Under the pieces are notes generated by a model, which did not search any database, had not been told where the DNA came from, and saw only the letters and a program-made list of their open reading frames with translations. This document shows, one piece after another, positions 1 to 7,975 of a DNA stretch of 64,000 bases. Source of the DNA: Vibrio sp. Isolate32 (GTDB lineage: Bacteria; Pseudomonadota; Gammaproteobacteria; Enterobacterales; Vibrionaceae); assembly GCF_022397955.1 (NCBI RefSeq), contig NZ_JAKEUQ010000003.1, positions 190,678 through 254,677 on the forward strand, read 5' to 3'. How positions within the stretch are numbered: position 1 is the first letter of the stretch; the number at the start of each line of letters is the position of its first letter. The position numbers and the translations under genes are program-made.

Positions 1-1
1 C

Positions 2-559
2 ATACAATCTATATCCGAGTGTTCGTTGTGGTTTGATTACGCTAAATCCTTTAATAACCCTTTTGATTCTAACCATATCTTCAGCCAATGCCTTCAAAAT
101 GATTTTAAGGTTATGTGTTTCTCACAGTCCAGCGACCACCCAATACTGTGGTCTCAGTATGGTGATAACTTCAAAGGTATGTGTATTGAGTATGACCTTA
201 ACTGTTATGAGGGTGACGCAAACCTAAACTGCTTCGAGGTTCAATATGAAGACCATCCAAACGATATCTGTTTGCCCTTGTTAGATAATTTACCGCCATT
301 ACGCTTAGGTACCGAGCTCTTTAAGGTAAAGCACTCCAATTGGCGCTATGAACGAGAATATCGCTGGGTACTACCTAATGAAGAGCTTAAAGGCAATAAA
401 TTGTTTCTTAACAAGCAGTGCCTGACTTCAGTCATTCTCTCAGAGCACGCTCCGGCGGATAGAAAGCTTAAACTGTTAATGACATGCCAACGCTTAGGTA
501 TTCCTGTCAAACAAGCGGTAGCCAAACAGGACTCATTCACCTTTGAAGTCGTTTGCTGA
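2..559 (+). CDS. DUF2971 family protein, 5' end outside the window
   Basis: The reading frame is open to the left edge of the window. The TTG at 26 is only the first start-like codon inside the window, so the true start probably lies upstream. The visible part has the look of DUF2971 proteins: a 'CFSQSSDHPILWSQYGDNFKGMCIEY' type core (residues about 30-55 of the visible part) followed by a 'KHSNWRYEREYRW' segment. Members of this family are of unknown biochemical function and are often found in accessory or defence-like contexts. It ends at a shared bidirectional terminator and faces the HDOD-like gene on the other strand. Family assignment is fairly sure; function is unknown. Confidence 0.7.
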   Translation: MQSISECSLWFDYAKSFNNPFDSNHIFSQCLQNDFKVMCFSQSSDHPILWSQYGDNFKGMCIEYDLNCYEGDANLNCFEVQYEDHPNDICLPLLDNLPPLRLGTELFKVKHSNWRYEREYRWVLPNEELKGNKLFLNKQCLTSVILSEHAPADRKLKLLMTCQRLGIPVKQAVAKQDSFTFEVVC

Positions 560-621
560 GAAGTATCCTGTGAAAATTCGTGGTTTGTCATCCTGTCACA
601 AAGTGACAGTGCAACTTAAAC

Positions 622-652
622 AAAAAGAGCCACATCAATTGTGGCTCTTTTC
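622..652. terminator. Bidirectional intrinsic terminator between DUF2971 and HDOD-like genes
   Basis: A 12-bp stem (623-634 with 640-651, core AGAGCCACA/TGTGGCTCT) is flanked by A-tract and T-tract so that it terminates in both directions. It sits between two convergent genes and almost touches the stop codon of the minus-strand gene. Confidence 0.85.
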
Positions 653-653
653 A

Positions 654-1874
654 TTAAATCTTGTCGGTGATTTTACCTGGTCCCCTATTCTGCATTTGCT
701 CAATCGTCGTTACTGACATCTGAACATTCGAAAACCAATAAGGTCTGTGCTTAATATTAAAGAAGTCACTATTGCTCAGTGCTTCAAAAATTGAGAACTT
801 TCTTCCTTGAGCCAGTGCTGCTCCGTAGAGGGTTCTTTCTAACACTGGAACATCGTTCACTTCCTCTAACAGCGCTCTCTTTATACACTGGTTGCCAGGG
901 CTCCAATCAATAAACTCGACGAGGTTCTGAAGCAGCTTCAACTCAAGTTGCTCTACCATAGACTCTAGAAACTGAGTATTTGGAATGACTTCAGCGCAAG
1001 CGTAATATTCTTCATGTCTGTCACTGGCGTCTCGATAACCGAGCATAGTTTTCACCAAGGCATCTTCGAAAATTGAAGAAAAGTGATTACAAATCAAGAA
1101 TAAAGGTAACACTCTCAAAACGCCAAGAAGGATGCCAACGTTCGGATCTTTAACGGACGTTTCTTGTAGCCTTATACGCGTAGCGTTTGAAGTCACCACT
1201 AAGTGTTGCCAAACCTTCGGCACAATATGCTTGATATTGCCATCGTTCCACTTGATCAGCTGTTGGCTCATCAGTAACGGAAACAGCAGCCGACAGTTCT
1301 CTATACCGATTTGCCTTACTGCGACTTTAGGATCGAGTATGATTTTCGATTTCTTGCCGTATTTATCTGTAAACTCACGATTGGAAACAAATTCAACAAG
1401 GCTAGAGCTAAGTCCCCGACTCTCTGATGAAATTTTGTGTAACTTGGAAAAGTTCAAAGACGGAGAATACGCGACACTAGCAAACTGATTGTAATCTGGC
1501 AGCTGTGTGAACAGAGAGCTTATCAGTGTACCTTGAAGCTTCTCTAACATGAGCGCTGAAGCCGCGTCACTCACATCGTCAATAACATAACGTAGTGTTT
1601 GTTGTTTGGCCGCTACTTTCTCGCGTTTGGCGTTGACTCTATCTCGTTCACAACGCAAAAGAATGCGTTGATTATGTGAGATTCGGTCTGCCTCATTAAA
1701 TATGACGCTCTCACAATATCTATTTTCTAAGCTAAGCAGCGTGTCGACCGTGGATTGGTCGAGTTTATACTTTTCAGATATCAACCACTTAGTAAAACGA
1801 GTCTCAACGTTAATTGAAACTTTTCTAGAGATCTCTATGACTTCTGGGGTGTAATTTTTATTTGCTAACAACAA
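654..1874 (-). CDS. Divergent HDOD-domain-like protein, function unknown
   Basis: A 406-residue protein without a recognisable enzyme motif. Its middle and C-terminal parts follow the layout of HDOD domains: a helical stretch starting near residue 124 ('LPDYNQF'), a 'VAVRQIGIENCRLLFPLLM' helix near 184-202, a 'WQHLVVTSNATRIR' helix near 222-235 and 'NVGILLGVLRVLPLFL' near 245-260, which matches the 'W-hs...A..aR...ga..aGLLh.iG.l.l' pattern. The metal-binding HD residues are absent, as is usual in HDOD proteins. The N-terminal 100 residues contain an arginine/lysine-rich helix that may form a coiled coil. The start is a TTG with an AAGGAAAG Shine-Dalgarno; the frame is closed by a stop just upstream. 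HDOD proteins commonly act in stress or second-messenger signalling, but that is only an inference here. Confidence 0.6.
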   Translation of the reverse strand: MLLANKNYTPEVIEISRKVSINVETRFTKWLISEKYKLDQSTVDTLLSLENRYCESVIFNEADRISHNQRILLRCERDRVNAKREKVAAKQQTLRYVIDDVSDAASALMLEKLQGTLISSLFTQLPDYNQFASVAYSPSLNFSKLHKISSESRGLSSSLVEFVSNREFTDKYGKKSKIILDPKVAVRQIGIENCRLLFPLLMSQQLIKWNDGNIKHIVPKVWQHLVVTSNATRIRLQETSVKDPNVGILLGVLRVLPLFLICNHFSSIFEDALVKTMLGYRDASDRHEEYYACAEVIPNTQFLESMVEQLELKLLQNLVEFIDWSPGNQCIKRALLEEVNDVPVLERTLYGAALAQGRKFSIFEALSNSDFFNIKHRPYWFSNVQMSVTTIEQMQNRGPGKITDKI

Positions 1875-2018
1875 CCGAGACTTTCCTTTGCCCTAATCTT
1901 TTTTTGCAGCACATGCTGACTTTATAAGTGAGCTAAATATTAATAGAAATTAGAGATTGGTTCACGAAATTGTTTCATTAAAATTATAGATATTGAGTTA
2001 TAGTGTATTAGGTGGTAG

Positions 2019-2330
2019 CTATTCTGATATGTGGAGACGAATATATTTCTCAGGAAAGCTGTATTTAAACTTTTTACGCTTAGGCAAGTGCTTTTTAGCC
2101 GCTTTACAGATTTTGCTATCTCCAGATGTTCTAACCTTTTTGATTTGTGCATAACCTTTGGCGTGCTTCATCTCAATCATAAGGTCACAATACCCTTCTA
2201 GCTCAATATGACTCTTGTTGAGACCTTTTAGAACGGTGGTTTTGATCTTTTTTGCGACTGGATTAATCAAAGAGTCGTCTGAAATTGCTAATAGTGGCAA
2301 ACAACACAATAAAAGTACTAGATATCTCAT
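2019..2330 (-). CDS. Small secreted protein resembling TolA domain III
   Basis: A 103-residue protein starting at the ATG at 2330, preceded by AGAGAA; the longer frame to 2372 would put codons in front of a clear signal peptide ('MRYLVLLLCCLPLLAIS'). The mature part resembles the C-terminal domain of TolA: 'YCDLMIEMKHAKGYAQIKKVRTSGDS' followed by 'KICKAAKKHLP', with two cysteines (48 and 75) placed like the disulphide pair of TolA domain III. It lacks the TolA membrane anchor and the long helical domain. In TolA this fold contacts TolB, Pal and colicins or phage proteins, so this protein could bind periplasmic or envelope partners; that role is an inference. It lies downstream of matP and the DUF3634 gene on the same strand. 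Confidence 0.6.
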   Translation of the reverse strand: MRYLVLLLCCLPLLAISDDSLINPVAKKIKTTVLKGLNKSHIELEGYCDLMIEMKHAKGYAQIKKVRTSGDSKICKAAKKHLPKRKKFKYSFPEKYIRLHISE

Positions 2331-2435
2331 ACTGTTCTCTATTCGTAAAAATTGAAAACAGTATAAAGACAATAGAGAGGTGTTTAGGACTAACTTAGTA
2401 TGGTGTTGTATTAGACAACACGTAATTATCAGAGA

Positions 2436-2744
2436 TTACGCTTTCTTTGAGCCTTTCGATTTAAAGCGGTTATGCGGGAACACATTACGAATTCTCTGTT
2501 GAACACTCTTTGGTACATCCTTAGTGAACTTCAGATTGTAACCAGAGCGTTTCGCGTACACTTTCAGTTCACCTTTAAACGCATTATTGTGTCCAATCTC
2601 TTGAAGGTTGTGTTTGAAACTTGGTGGTAGATGACCTTTTACTTGCTCAATAGCTCCATCATTGAATTTTATTTTTAGTACAGGCCTATCGACCGCAACC
2701 AGCCAAAATATCAACACTGCACCGATTAAGATTACATACATCAT
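2436..2744 (-). CDS. DUF3634 family protein
   Basis: A 102-residue protein with one N-terminal membrane segment (about residues 2-18, 'MYVILIGAVLIFWLVAVD') followed by a basic soluble domain rich in lysine and arginine ('VYAKRSGYNLKFTKDVP'). The length and sequence match the DUF3634 family, which is known mainly from Vibrio and relatives and has no assigned function. It begins 23 bp after the matP stop codon on the same strand, so it is probably co-transcribed with matP. The two consecutive ATG codons leave a one-codon uncertainty in the start. Confidence 0.7.
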   Translation of the reverse strand: MMYVILIGAVLIFWLVAVDRPVLKIKFNDGAIEQVKGHLPPSFKHNLQEIGHNNAFKGELKVYAKRSGYNLKFTKDVPKSVQQRIRNVFPHNRFKSKGSKKA

Positions 2745-2767
2745 AAAGTCACCACTAATATTGATGG

Positions 2768-3223
2768 TTACTTATCGTCAGAAAGAAGCTTGCTCAAATC
2801 TTCTTTAAGGCTTGTTACCGTCTTACTCGCCTGTTCACTGCGAGATGCTTCACTTACCAGGTATTCGATGGCGTCAGACAAGGTGCACCCCAACTCATTC
2901 GCTCTTTGAGATAACTTTTCCCACACGCGGTAATCGAGGTCGATTGATTTCTTTTTTGTGTGAACCTGCTCAGCGTTAAAATGGCGTTTTCGCTTCGCTC
3001 TGATCGCTTGTTTAAGCTTATTATCGAGCTCTGGAGACATGTTGTCTGAGATCCATTCAAGTACGCCAGTTGGTTGATGCTCAAGCTTTAAGAGCGCTTG
3101 TATTGCGACCTCAGCTTCACTTGAATCAATATGGCAAGTGATCGATTCGCCTTCTTTCCATTTTTTGACCAGATAGTTCCATTTCCAACCACATTCTAAG
3201 TTTTCAAGTTGCTGATATTTCAT
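2768..3223 (-). CDS. matP: MatP, macrodomain Ter organisation protein
   Basis: The 151-residue protein matches MatP along its length. It has an N-terminal helical domain beginning 'MKYQQLENLECGWKWNYLV', a central ribbon-helix-helix part around 'KKKSIDLDYRVWEKLSQRA' and a C-terminal helix that would form the tetramerising coiled coil. MatP binds matS sites in the terminus region, condenses that macrodomain and couples it to the divisome through ZapB. The order matP-lonH-fabA-rmf is the same as in Escherichia coli. It is divergent from lonH. A near-consensus matS sequence lies 25 bp upstream of its start codon, which could allow autoregulation (inference). Confidence 0.97.
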   Translation of the reverse strand: MKYQQLENLECGWKWNYLVKKWKEGESITCHIDSSEAEVAIQALLKLEHQPTGVLEWISDNMSPELDNKLKQAIRAKRKRHFNAEQVHTKKKSIDLDYRVWEKLSQRANELGCTLSDAIEYLVSEASRSEQASKTVTSLKEDLSKLLSDDK

Positions 3224-3247
3224 GTCTAATCTCGCGAGTTAATTCTA

Positions 3248-3260
3248 GTGACAGCGTAAC
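3248..3260. promoter_or_regulatory. matS-like site in the matP/lonH intergenic region
   Basis: The 13-mer GTGACAGCGTAAC differs from the E. coli matS consensus GTGACRNYGTCAC at one position. It lies between the divergent matP and lonH genes, 25 bp from the matP start. Binding by MatP is an inference. Confidence 0.5.
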
Positions 3261-3412
3261 CCAAAACAGGCTATTTAACAATTATTGTCTTGAAAGAATA
3301 GACCAAGATCATACTTATATTTGTCCTGTGATTGATCGCGTCGATATAGAGCTACAAGCGAGATCAGTTTTTCTATATACTCCCTACCTTATTATCCTAA
3401 TCAGAAACCTAA

Positions 3413-5065
3413 ATGACTCAAGTAGATTGGCGACATGTTACGCCTCAGTACGACGAATATAATGCTCAATTAGAGCAATTCCATGACATCTCGCCTCTCC
3501 CATTCTCAGTTATTCAACACCGATTCAGAGACGCGTTAACTCGCTTTGTCCGTTTATCTAACCTTTCACGTGTATTATTGGTGAATTCTCCGGACAACTC
3601 GATCTATCGCCAAATGATCGTTGAATCTTTAGTTGCTGAATTAGATGACGATGCAAAGCCGGTTATCAAAACCGAATCTTTGAACGCGACCTCTCTGTTT
3701 GATCAAGTTCAATCACGTGATGGCAAAGTTGTTGCTACTAAGCCCGGTTTACTCGCTAGAGCGAACAACGGTTATCTGGTCGTGTCAGCTAATTTAATTC
3801 TTGCGAACCCAGGAAGCTGGTTGCTATTAAAGTCAGCACTGCTTGGGGAAGCTGTGGAGCCAATCAGCAGTAACCCTGAGCACTTGAATCAATCACCAAC
3901 ACTTCCTCTTCCATACAATATTAAACTGATTGTCCTTGGAGACCGATCGCAACTCGGTGACCTGGATTACTTAGATAGCGATATTCAAACTGGTTTTTGT
4001 CTTTTCAGTGAAATTGAACAAGACATTAAACTATCTGAAGAAACTTTGATTCAATACCTTGGCTACCTTAAGTGGATTGTGCAACGTTTTGATCTACCAA
4101 ACATTACACAAAACGCGTTAACGGCGATTTTGACCGCTGGCGCACGAGAAACGGAAGATCAAAGTTACATTCCACTGTGTCCAATTTGGCATAACGCATT
4201 GCTTAGCGAAGCACTGGTTGAAGCCAACCACGGCGAAATTGATATCCACCATGTCCAACAAGCTCAACAACACAAATACAATCGAGAATCATATCTTCCA
4301 GAGCGCGCTCTAGATGACATTCGCGATGGCCAAGTCATCATTGAAACCGAAGGTGAACAAGTTGGCCAAGTCAATGGTCTCACCGTCATCGACGTTCCAG
4401 GTCACCCAATCTCTTATGGTGAACCTGCACGTATTTCATGCGTTATTCACTTTGGTGATGGCGACATTTCAGATGTTGAACGTAAAGCAGAGCTTGGTGG
4501 TAACCTACATGCGAAAGGCATGATGATCATGCAGGCGTTTGTTAGCAGTGCATTAAACCTTGAAGATCCATTGCCATACGCTGCATCTGTCGTGTTTGAA
4601 CAGTCGTATTGTGAAGTTGATGGCGACAGCGCTTCTCTCGCAGAGCTTTGCTCTCTAGTAAGCGCACTGTCTGGGTACCCTATCGACCAACAGATTGCTG
4701 TAACAGGCGCAGTCGACCAGTTTGGCCGTGTACAAGCCGTTGGTGGCCTTAATGAGAAAATCGAAGGCTTCTACCATGTTTGTAAACACCAAGGACTCAC
4801 TGGTAAACAAGGTGTCATTCTGCCGAGATCGAATCTAAGGCATCTTGCTCTTAAACCAGACCTAATCGAAAGCATCAAAAACGAAGAATTTCACATCTGG
4901 TCTGTGTCAAATGTAGACGAAGCTATTCCTCTAATTATGAACAAACCATTTAGAGACGATGAAGAAGAAAGCGTTCTTAGCAAAATCGCGGAACGTATTG
5001 AAAACTTTGAAAGACATGAGCACCCAATGGGAATTGTGGGACGCATCAAAAACTGGTTTGTCTAG
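3413..5065 (+). CDS. lonH: LonH (YcbZ-type) Lon-related protein with inactive ATPase part
   Basis: The 550-residue protein matches E. coli YcbZ/LonH, which is slightly longer (586). The C-terminal half is a Lon-type protease domain: 'GGNLHAKGMMIMQAF' at the start of the fold, the serine in 'EVDGDSASLAEL' and the lysine in 'GGLNEKIEGF' form the Ser-Lys dyad. The N-terminal half resembles a AAA+ region but shows no Walker A motif, as expected for this family. The exact substrates are unknown. It is divergent from matP and is followed after 70 bp by fabA. The Shine-Dalgarno is weak, but the ATG fits the family start. Confidence 0.9.
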   Translation: MTQVDWRHVTPQYDEYNAQLEQFHDISPLPFSVIQHRFRDALTRFVRLSNLSRVLLVNSPDNSIYRQMIVESLVAELDDDAKPVIKTESLNATSLFDQVQSRDGKVVATKPGLLARANNGYLVVSANLILANPGSWLLLKSALLGEAVEPISSNPEHLNQSPTLPLPYNIKLIVLGDRSQLGDLDYLDSDIQTGFCLFSEIEQDIKLSEETLIQYLGYLKWIVQRFDLPNITQNALTAILTAGARETEDQSYIPLCPIWHNALLSEALVEANHGEIDIHHVQQAQQHKYNRESYLPERALDDIRDGQVIIETEGEQVGQVNGLTVIDVPGHPISYGEPARISCVIHFGDGDISDVERKAELGGNLHAKGMMIMQAFVSSALNLEDPLPYAASVVFEQSYCEVDGDSASLAELCSLVSALSGYPIDQQIAVTGAVDQFGRVQAVGGLNEKIEGFYHVCKHQGLTGKQGVILPRSNLRHLALKPDLIESIKNEEFHIWSVSNVDEAIPLIMNKPFRDDEEESVLSKIAERIENFERHEHPMGIVGRIKNWFV

Positions 5066-5082
5066 TACTGATCGGACTTGTT
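5066..5082 (+). promoter_or_regulatory. FadR operator upstream of fabA
   Basis: The 17-mer TACTGATCGGACTTGTT closely resembles the FadR site of E. coli fabA and the general FadR pattern ANCTGGTCNGACNNGTT. It lies 54 bp upstream of the fabA start. FadR activates fabA in enteric bacteria when long-chain acyl-CoA is low. The call is by sequence similarity and position. Confidence 0.75.
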
Positions 5083-5083
5083 T

Positions 5084-5101
5084 AGCGTACACCTGTTCAC
5101 T
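5084..5101 (+). promoter_or_regulatory. FabR operator upstream of fabA
   Basis: The 18-mer AGCGTACACCTGTTCACT matches the imperfect palindrome bound by FabR at E. coli fabA and fabB (AGCGTACANNTGTTNNCT pattern). It directly follows the FadR site, the same order as in E. coli. FabR represses unsaturated fatty-acid synthesis when unsaturated acyl chains are abundant. Confidence 0.75.
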
Positions 5102-5135
5102 AATATGCACCTATCAAAAATCGGAGTAATTGATA

Positions 5136-5651
5136 ATGCAAAACAAACGTGATTCTTACACTCGCGAAGAGCTTCTAGCTTCAAGCCAAGGCGAACTATG
5201 GCCACAAGGTCCTCAACTACCAGCACCAAACATGTTGATGATGGACCGCATCACTAAAATGTCTGAGACTGAAGGTGATTTCGGTAAAGGTTTGGTTCTT
5301 GCTGAGCTCGATATTACTCCTGACCTATGGTTCTTTGATTGTCACTTCCCTGGTGACCCTGTAATGCCTGGTTGTCTAGGTCTAGACGCTATGTGGCAGC
5401 TGGTTGGTTTCTACCTTGGTTGGGTTGGCGGCGAAGGTAAAGGCCGTGCTCTTGGTGTTGGTGAGGTTAAATTCACAGGTCAAATCCTACCTACAGCGAA
5501 AAAAGTAACTTACGAGATCCATATGAAGCGCGTTGTTAACCGTCGCCTAGTTATGGGCCTTGCAGACGGTCGCGTACTTGTTGACGGCAAAGAGATCTAT
5601 GTTGCTAAAGATTTGAAAGTTGGCCTTTTCCAAGATACGTCAGCATTCTAA
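5136..5651 (+). CDS. fabA: FabA, 3-hydroxydecanoyl-ACP dehydratase/isomerase
   Basis: The 171-residue protein is a full-length FabA. It dehydrates 3-hydroxyacyl-ACP and isomerises trans-2- to cis-3-decenoyl-ACP, the branch point to unsaturated fatty acids. The hotdog-fold active-site histidine and aspartate fall exactly at His70 ('FDCHFPGDP') and Asp84 ('[11 protein letters not shown]'). The start is the ATG at 5136, which has GGAG nine bases upstream; the two codons before it (TTG ATA) are not conserved. It is preceded by tandem FadR and FabR operators and closed by a strong terminator, so it is a single-gene unit. Confidence 0.98.
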   Translation: MQNKRDSYTREELLASSQGELWPQGPQLPAPNMLMMDRITKMSETEGDFGKGLVLAELDITPDLWFFDCHFPGDPVMPGCLGLDAMWQLVGFYLGWVGGEGKGRALGVGEVKFTGQILPTAKKVTYEIHMKRVVNRRLVMGLADGRVLVDGKEIYVAKDLKVGLFQDTSAF

Positions 5652-5671
5652 TTAGATAGCTAGATTAAAAT

Positions 5672-5698
5672 AAAGCAGCCATTGGCTGCTTTATTTTT
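5672..5698 (+). terminator. fabA terminator
   Basis: A 9-bp stem AAAGCAGCC/GGCTGCTTT with an ATT loop is followed by TATTTTT, 20 bp after the fabA stop codon. Confidence 0.9.
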
Positions 5699-5843
5699 GC
5701 CTTCAAGATATTTAGTTATAGTGCATCAATACCAATTTTAAAATAAGAATATGCCAAATCCACCAGCAATGAATGAAACGTCAAGATCATAGAAACATTG
5801 CTCTTCGCCGTTTGCAAACTTTACCTAGCCCTAAAACTAACAA

Positions 5844-5872
5844 GGCTCCATTGCATTTTAAACAATGAAGCC
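5844..5872 (-). terminator. Probable rmf terminator
   Basis: An imperfect 10-bp stem (GGCTCCATTG with CAATGAAGCC, one mismatch) lies 27 bp beyond the rmf stop codon on the minus strand. The downstream T content is only moderate, so termination strength is uncertain. Confidence 0.5.
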
Positions 5873-5898
5873 CTGACCTTGAATTCGTTGCGCTCTAT

Positions 5899-6072
5899 CT
5901 ACTTGTAGAGACCTGCTTGTTTATCATCTCTGGCATCTCGCCAGCCACCTAACCAATAAGAGCGAGAATCCATTTGGCTATATGGGCAAGCTTCTTGTGA
6001 CCTACCGTTTAAACCAGCTTTATAGCCTTGAGATTGTGCTCGTTCTAGTCGATCACGCTTTTGTCTCTTCAT
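5899..6072 (-). CDS. rmf: RMF, ribosome modulation factor
   Basis: The 57-residue basic protein beginning 'MKRQKRDRLERAQSQGYKAG' is RMF. It binds the 30S subunit and converts 70S ribosomes to inactive 100S dimers in stationary phase. The conserved 'GLNGRSQEACPY' and 'YWLGGWRDAR' blocks are present. The ATG at 6072 is chosen over the longer frame because GAGGAC lies just upstream and because the family starts here. It lies convergent to fabA, as in E. coli. Confidence 0.97.
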   Translation of the reverse strand: MKRQKRDRLERAQSQGYKAGLNGRSQEACPYSQMDSRSYWLGGWRDARDDKQAGLYK

Positions 6073-6190
6073 AGTGCAGTCCTCATACGGGTATTTCGAT
6101 TTACTAACATACAATGATTACAACTTTGCGGAGCTTTTGTGACTCCAAGTTTAAGAATCGACCAATTTTCCGATTTTCTCAAGGCGAAAC

Positions 6191-6224
6191 AAAGCCCGAG
6201 TTCAGAATTGTGAACTCGGGCTCA
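6191..6224 (-). terminator. Terminator of the DUF3466 gene
   Basis: A 12-bp perfect stem (AGCCCGAGTTCA at 6193-6204 with 6211-6222) reads on the minus strand into a T-rich run. It lies 14 bp after the DUF3466 stop codon. Confidence 0.85.
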
Positions 6225-6235
6225 AGAGAAAAAAA

Positions 6236-7966
6236 TTATTTAAATTTTCTACGGAACCCTAACAGACCAAGTACAGTCAAAGTTAACCAACCCAGGCTAC
6301 CACCTTGACGATCAACTTTCTCAGTATCAGTACTGCGAGTTTGAATATCAGCTTTGGTTGCACCAGCAATAGGAACAAGCTTAACCGCTACCACCTCTTC
6401 TACTGCGTTAGATGACGCGCCACCACAGTATGAGTTGTGAGACGTTGTATCATACGCTTGTGCCTTACCACCCACTGTACACTTAATTGCAGTAGCAGAG
6501 ATAACCCCCGCATCATTAATGTCTGTTGCATCTATGATTCGGAAATAGTTATTTGCGTCAGAGTAGTCTTGACCATCGGCGTTCGCCCCATTGGTTAAGT
6601 CATCAAGCCACCAAGCTTGATTATTAAATACTGCGTCAACTCTTACATTATTTGGAGCCTCGACAGAGTAAGGGTAAATAAAACCACGATGTCTACGTTC
6701 ACTACCGTCAACTTCACGAGTCGTTTCCGCATCAATCTGGCCTACAAATTCATTGTAGTTATTTACGGCTTTAGCTTCGCCACTTGAGCCACTAAAGAAA
6801 ATCCCGCCAGACAAGAAAGTTGCTGTTGGGTTTTTCGCATCCGTTACAACAAAAATCTTATTCCCTGCGCTGCCATTTTCCGGAACATAGCCATTACGTT
6901 TGGCATAACCAACTGCGAACAAGTTGTCGTTGATATCAGTCGCGACAGAATTACTGTATCTAGCATCGTCTTTCGATGAACCAGACTTAACCTCTGCACC
7001 GCTAATCTGTGTGGTTGTCCATGTTGCGCTAGTAAGATCTAATGAACTACTCACAAATACACTAGCATTCATGTCTTGTAGATCACCATTACCATCTGCA
7101 GTATTATAGCCAACACCATAAAAAACAGACTTTGATTCAACGATTGAACGCATACTACCTTGGGCAAAATAATCCCCTTGTCTAGCATCACCGGTGCGAA
7201 TCCAATCAATTTCTTTGGTTGCCGTTCCGTCCCAAATTGCCGCCTTTGAACTAAACGTTGTATCCGAAGTACCGGTACTAGAACCTTTCGTAGACACACT
7301 ACCTACATTGTAAACAGTGCCGTTACTTGCTTTAATCGCGTGCCACGCACGAGTTTCCGAGGTACCATCTGGAGCTACGGAATCGGTGTGAAGCGCATTA
7401 TTACGAATATCACCCTCAGATTTAACCCCCAAAGGCTCAACTTCTAAGGCATCGTTAACGTAAAGTGAATTAATAACAGTATTTCTATTATCGAATGTAT
7501 CACCACCTTCAACAAACGCTTTTGCATTTACATAACTTAGGTCGTTTCTTTCTTTGCTCCAAGTATCATTCCAACGTTTTTCCGCCCAACTCTGACAAGT
7601 TGAATACCTTAACTCTCGGTAGCAGTAGTTTTCAAAATCTATAAACTCTTGAATGTATTGAAAAGGTGCATCCATAGCGAAAGGCACTTCTTCGCGATAG
7701 CTTACCGCTTCAACCGTATTGCGAGTTTCACCAGCGAGTTTGAATGTATTGTCAGCACAGTTTGTTGCCGCTGAGTCAAAACATCCTAGTGCAAGGTCAT
7801 TCGTTCCGTCGGTAGCACTACCAGGCTGGATCGCTACACCAAAGATTTCAGATGCACCAGTAATCGAAGGCGTGACTTCCACTACCTTATACAGCGCAGC
7901 GTTGGCATTAGTTGCAGCAAAAACTAATGCTGCAACTGTTGTTAGTTTAAATTTAGTACAAGTCAT
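6236..7966 (-). CDS. DUF3466 family secreted protein with GlyGly-CTERM sorting tail
   Basis: The 576-residue protein has a signal peptide ('TVAALVFAATNANA'), a long extracytoplasmic region rich in Asn, Asp, Ser and Thr with short repeats of the 'A.dINd.g.i.G.a' kind, and a C-terminal tail made of a 'GGSLGWLTLTVLGLLGF' hydrophobic stretch followed by 'RRKFK'. That tail is a GlyGly-CTERM signal, the type processed by rhombosortase and linked to type II secretion in Vibrio. The protein matches the DUF3466 family. It lies 9 bp downstream of uup on the same strand. The function is unknown; surface exposure is inferred from the tail. Confidence 0.85.
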   Translation of the reverse strand: MTCTKFKLTTVAALVFAATNANAALYKVVEVTPSITGASEIFGVAIQPGSATDGTNDLALGCFDSAATNCADNTFKLAGETRNTVEAVSYREEVPFAMDAPFQYIQEFIDFENYCYRELRYSTCQSWAEKRWNDTWSKERNDLSYVNAKAFVEGGDTFDNRNTVINSLYVNDALEVEPLGVKSEGDIRNNALHTDSVAPDGTSETRAWHAIKASNGTVYNVGSVSTKGSSTGTSDTTFSSKAAIWDGTATKEIDWIRTGDARQGDYFAQGSMRSIVESKSVFYGVGYNTADGNGDLQDMNASVFVSSSLDLTSATWTTTQISGAEVKSGSSKDDARYSNSVATDINDNLFAVGYAKRNGYVPENGSAGNKIFVVTDAKNPTATFLSGGIFFSGSSGEAKAVNNYNEFVGQIDAETTREVDGSERRHRGFIYPYSVEAPNNVRVDAVFNNQAWWLDDLTNGANADGQDYSDANNYFRIIDATDINDAGVISATAIKCTVGGKAQAYDTTSHNSYCGGASSNAVEEVVAVKLVPIAGATKADIQTRSTDTEKVDRQGGSLGWLTLTVLGLLGFRRKFK

Positions 7967-7975
7967 TATTACTTC

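Noticed and set aside
593..609. CTGTCAC-AAA-GTGACAG palindrome after DUF2971
   Set aside because: Short, and 14 bp before a stronger terminator; it resembles inverted matS halves in the wrong order.
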